From contig JALWBS010000013.1 in NCBI GenBank assembly GCA_027037025.1, positions 1 through 15,165 on the forward strand: DNA of 15,165 bases, in the 5' to 3' direction. Source of the stretch: Desulfurococcales archaeon. Its GTDB lineage: Archaea > Thermoproteota > Thermoprotei_A > Sulfolobales > Ignisphaeraceae. Numbering within the stretch: the first letter of the stretch is position 1; each line of letters begins with the position of its first letter. The translations under genes and the position numbers were made by a program. Shown piece by piece: positions 14,403 to 15,165 of the stretch. The notes under the pieces were generated by a model. That model was not told the origin of the DNA, did no database searches, and saw only the letters and a list, made by a program, of their open reading frames with translations.

Positions 14403-14477
14403 TGTGCCCCGCATAACCGATCCCTCCTCATATCCATCCCCCGTACGGGGTCTCGGAGGGACGTGAGGTAGCGGGGC
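14403..14477 (-). ncRNA. H/ACA sRNA (pseudouridylation guide)
   Basis: Read on the minus strand from 14477. Lower stem GCCCCGC pairs perfectly with GCGGGGC (14471-14477 with 14406-14412). It is followed at once by the ACA box (14405-14403). An internal pocket has arms TACCTCACG and TCGGTTAT. The upper stem is TCCCTCC/GGAGGGA (14455-14461 with 14421-14427). The top holds CCCC-GTAC-GGGG flanked by GAGA and ATGA, which can form tandem G-A pairs like the L7Ae-binding K-turn, though the long 3' bulge is not a standard K-turn. The pocket top is 14-15 bases from ACA, the spacing required by the Cbf5 complex. A TATA-like box lies about 25-30 bases upstream. No overlap with a gene. Confidence 0.75.
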
Positions 14478-14500
14478 CAGTATGTGGTGTAGAGACATCG

Positions 14501-14509
14501 CCTAAAAAC
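14501..14509 (-). promoter_or_regulatory. TATA-like box for the H/ACA sRNA
   Basis: The minus strand reads GTTTTTAGG, 24-32 bases before the sRNA 5' end at 14477, which would start transcription at or near the lower stem. Confidence 0.4.
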
Positions 14510-14545
14510 GCAAGCTCTCATCGCTTCGAGGGACCGGGAGAAGCC

Positions 14546-14572
14546 AGCACGTTTTGATACATACTCCGTGCT
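14546..14572. repeat. Inverted repeat, 6-bp stem with 15-base loop
   Basis: AGCACG (14546-14551) and CGTGCT (14567-14572) are exact inverted copies. It lies 13 bases past the CCA end of the initiator tRNA on that gene's strand. It could be a processing or termination hairpin, or chance; no T tract follows. The rest of 14478-14585 shows nothing else I can name. Confidence 0.35.
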
Positions 14573-14585
14573 TTGGTGGGGCCGG

Positions 14586-14662
14586 TGGTAGCGGGGGGTG
14601 GATTTGAACCACCGACCTCGGGGTTATGAGCCCCGCGGGCTACCAGGCTGCCCTACCCCGCT
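14586..14662 (-). tRNA. Initiator tRNA-Met (CAT anticodon)
   Basis: Minus strand: acceptor AGCGGGG/CCCCGCT, D stem GGGC/GCCC, anticodon stem CGGGG/CCCCG with loop CTCATAA (anticodon CAT at plus 14626-14628), variable AGGTC, T stem GGTGG/CCACC, discriminator A and encoded CCA (14586-14588). The A1-U72 pair and the three G-C pairs next to the anticodon loop are the archaeal initiator hallmarks and separate it from elongator Met and the Ile CAU tRNA. No intron. Confidence 0.95.
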
Positions 14663-14696
14663 ATCTTACGGCCCCGCAGCAGTGGTTGCTTGGGGG

Positions 14697-14704
14697 GTTA
14701 TAGG
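14697..14704 (-). promoter_or_regulatory. TATA-like box for the initiator tRNA
   Basis: The minus strand reads CTATAACC, about 35-42 bases before the tRNA 5' end at 14662. Confidence 0.4.
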
Positions 14705-14732
14705 CTTTGATAGCCCACGAAATGTGTTATAC

Positions 14733-14740
14733 CTATAAAT
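14733..14740 (+). promoter_or_regulatory. TATA box for the LSm gene
   Basis: CTATAAAT is close to consensus and predicts transcription start near 14762, which helps to exclude the upstream GTG at 14757 as the start codon. Confidence 0.5.
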
Positions 14741-14774
14741 TTGGCTCTATGCCTAGGTGCTTGGGGTGGAGGTA

Positions 14775-15011
14775 GTGAGCTCTGTACCTACCGAAACTGC
14801 TCATAAAGTTCTAGCTGAGGCTCTGGGCAGGCTCGTGTTAGTGAAGCTTAGGCAGGGGAAGACCCTTAGAGGGAAGCTCAAGAGCTTCGATATGCATCTA
14901 AACATCGTGCTGGACGATGCTGAAGAGGAGATGGAGGACGGTTCGTGGAGAAGGCTTGGAACGGTGTTGATAAGAGGGGAGAACGTGGTCATGCTCTCGC
15001 CTATTCAGTGA
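14775..15011 (+). CDS. Sm-like archaeal protein (LSm/SmAP)
   Basis: Small Sm-fold protein that forms heptameric rings and binds U-rich RNA. The Sm1 motif region VLVKLRQGKTLRGKLKSFD runs into MHLNIVLDDAEE, and the Sm2 motif is GTVLIRGENVVML, both near perfect. The frame is open from GTG at 14757, giving 84 residues. The TATA box predicts transcript start near 14762, so GTG at 14766 or 14775 is more likely. I list 14775 (78 residues, MSSVPTE...), the usual family length. GGAGGT lies only one base before it, so the true start or a leaderless mode is unsettled. It is followed by L37e, a pairing commonly seen in archaea. Family assignment is firm. Confidence 0.92.
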   Translation: MSSVPTETAHKVLAEALGRLVLVKLRQGKTLRGKLKSFDMHLNIVLDDAEEEMEDGSWRRLGTVLIRGENVVMLSPIQ

Positions 15012-15016
15012 TCAGC

Positions 15017-15024
15017 GTTTATAG
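15017..15024 (+). promoter_or_regulatory. TATA-like box for L37e
   Basis: GTTTATAG lies 34-41 bases before the L37e ATG, so L37e may be transcribed from its own promoter as well as with LSm. Confidence 0.4.
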
Positions 15025-15057
15025 GGCTGATGCATAGGGCTCCGCATGGGTGGTTAC

Positions 15058-15165
15058 ATGGGTAAGGGAACCCCATCGTTTGGTAAGATGAGTAAGAAGG
15101 TTACGCATATCAAGTGTCGGCGATGCGGTAGGGTTGCGTTCAATGTTGCTAAGGGGTACTGTGCT
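15058..15165 (+). CDS. rpl37e: 50S ribosomal protein L37e, N-terminal part, cut by window edge
   Basis: Zinc-binding protein of the large subunit. The visible 36 residues, MGKGTPSFGK then MSKKVTHIKCRRCG and VAKGYCA, match the L37e family closely. Zinc ligands Cys20 and Cys23 (CRRC) and Cys35 are visible; the fourth lies beyond the edge. An in-frame ATG at 15046 would add four residues, but the family begins MGKGTPSFGK and GGTGG lies just upstream of 15058, so I chose that ATG. It follows LSm by 46 bases. Confidence 0.95.
   Translation, partial: MGKGTPSFGKMSKKVTHIKCRRCGRVAFNVAKGYCA

Noticed and set aside
14439..14450. 12-base palindrome CCCCGTACGGGG as a restriction/regulator site or terminator
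   Set aside because: Better explained as the apical stem of the H/ACA RNA; no T tract follows it.
14478..14540. C/D sRNA on the minus strand (GCGATGA-like sequence near 14522)
   Set aside because: Box C has a mismatch at an essential base and there is no CTGA at the required distance.
1..15165. CRISPR arrays, insertion sequences, integrase sites
   Set aside because: No regularly spaced repeats, transposase-like proteins or direct repeats flanking the tRNA genes were seen.

Overview
The window comes from an archaeon, most likely a thermophilic member of the Thermoproteota/TACK lineage. Supporting signs are ribosomal protein S30e, the archaea-only amidotransferase pair GatD/GatE, Nop5, PCNA, an LSm-L37e gene pair, the wybutosine enzyme Taw3, a tRNA-His with a bulge-helix-bulge intron, TATA-type promoters 25-40 bases before starts, short leaders, and frequent TTG/GTG starts. 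I see no mobile elements, CRISPR arrays or phage genes. The species cannot be fixed from the sequence alone.

Layout. 1-520: the N-terminal part of Nop5 (minus strand, cut by the window edge). 644-841: S30e. 886-4893: a plus-strand operon gatD-gatE-taw3. 4958-6103: a PhoH-type ATPase fused to two KH domains. 6110-7192 (minus): an amidohydrolase-fold protein that has lost its metal ligands. 7281-7691: a protein of unknown function. 7714-8478 (minus): PCNA. 8479-8673: a gap holding a textbook C/D box sRNA. 8674-9258: a short TFIIB-like zinc-ribbon protein. 9300-9809: a YfcE/MJ0936-type phosphodiesterase. 9821-12740 (minus): gcvPA-gcvPB, divergent from gcvT (12816-13910), together giving the P and T proteins of the glycine cleavage system; gcvH and the lipoamide dehydrogenase are not here. 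13960-14049: tRNA-His. 14107-14322: a small unknown protein. 14323-14585: a gap holding a likely H/ACA sRNA on the minus strand. 14586-14662 (minus): initiator tRNA-Met. 14775-15011: LSm. 15058-15165: the start of L37e.

How it fits together. Most genes serve translation and RNA maturation: tRNA charging (GatDE), tRNA base modification (Taw3), ribosomal proteins, a core protein of the C/D methylation complex (Nop5), RNA-binding proteins (LSm, PhoH-KH) and two tRNAs. The most valuable new content is two guide RNA candidates in the two largest gaps. The C/D sRNA (about 8528-8584) has perfect C, D', C' and D boxes, and its D guide is complementary to a CAU anticodon loop so that C34 would be methylated. 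The H/ACA sRNA (14403-14477, minus) has a 7-bp lower stem followed immediately by ACA, a guide pocket, and arms that flank U-C in a conserved 23S rRNA sequence. Neither would be found by ORF calling.
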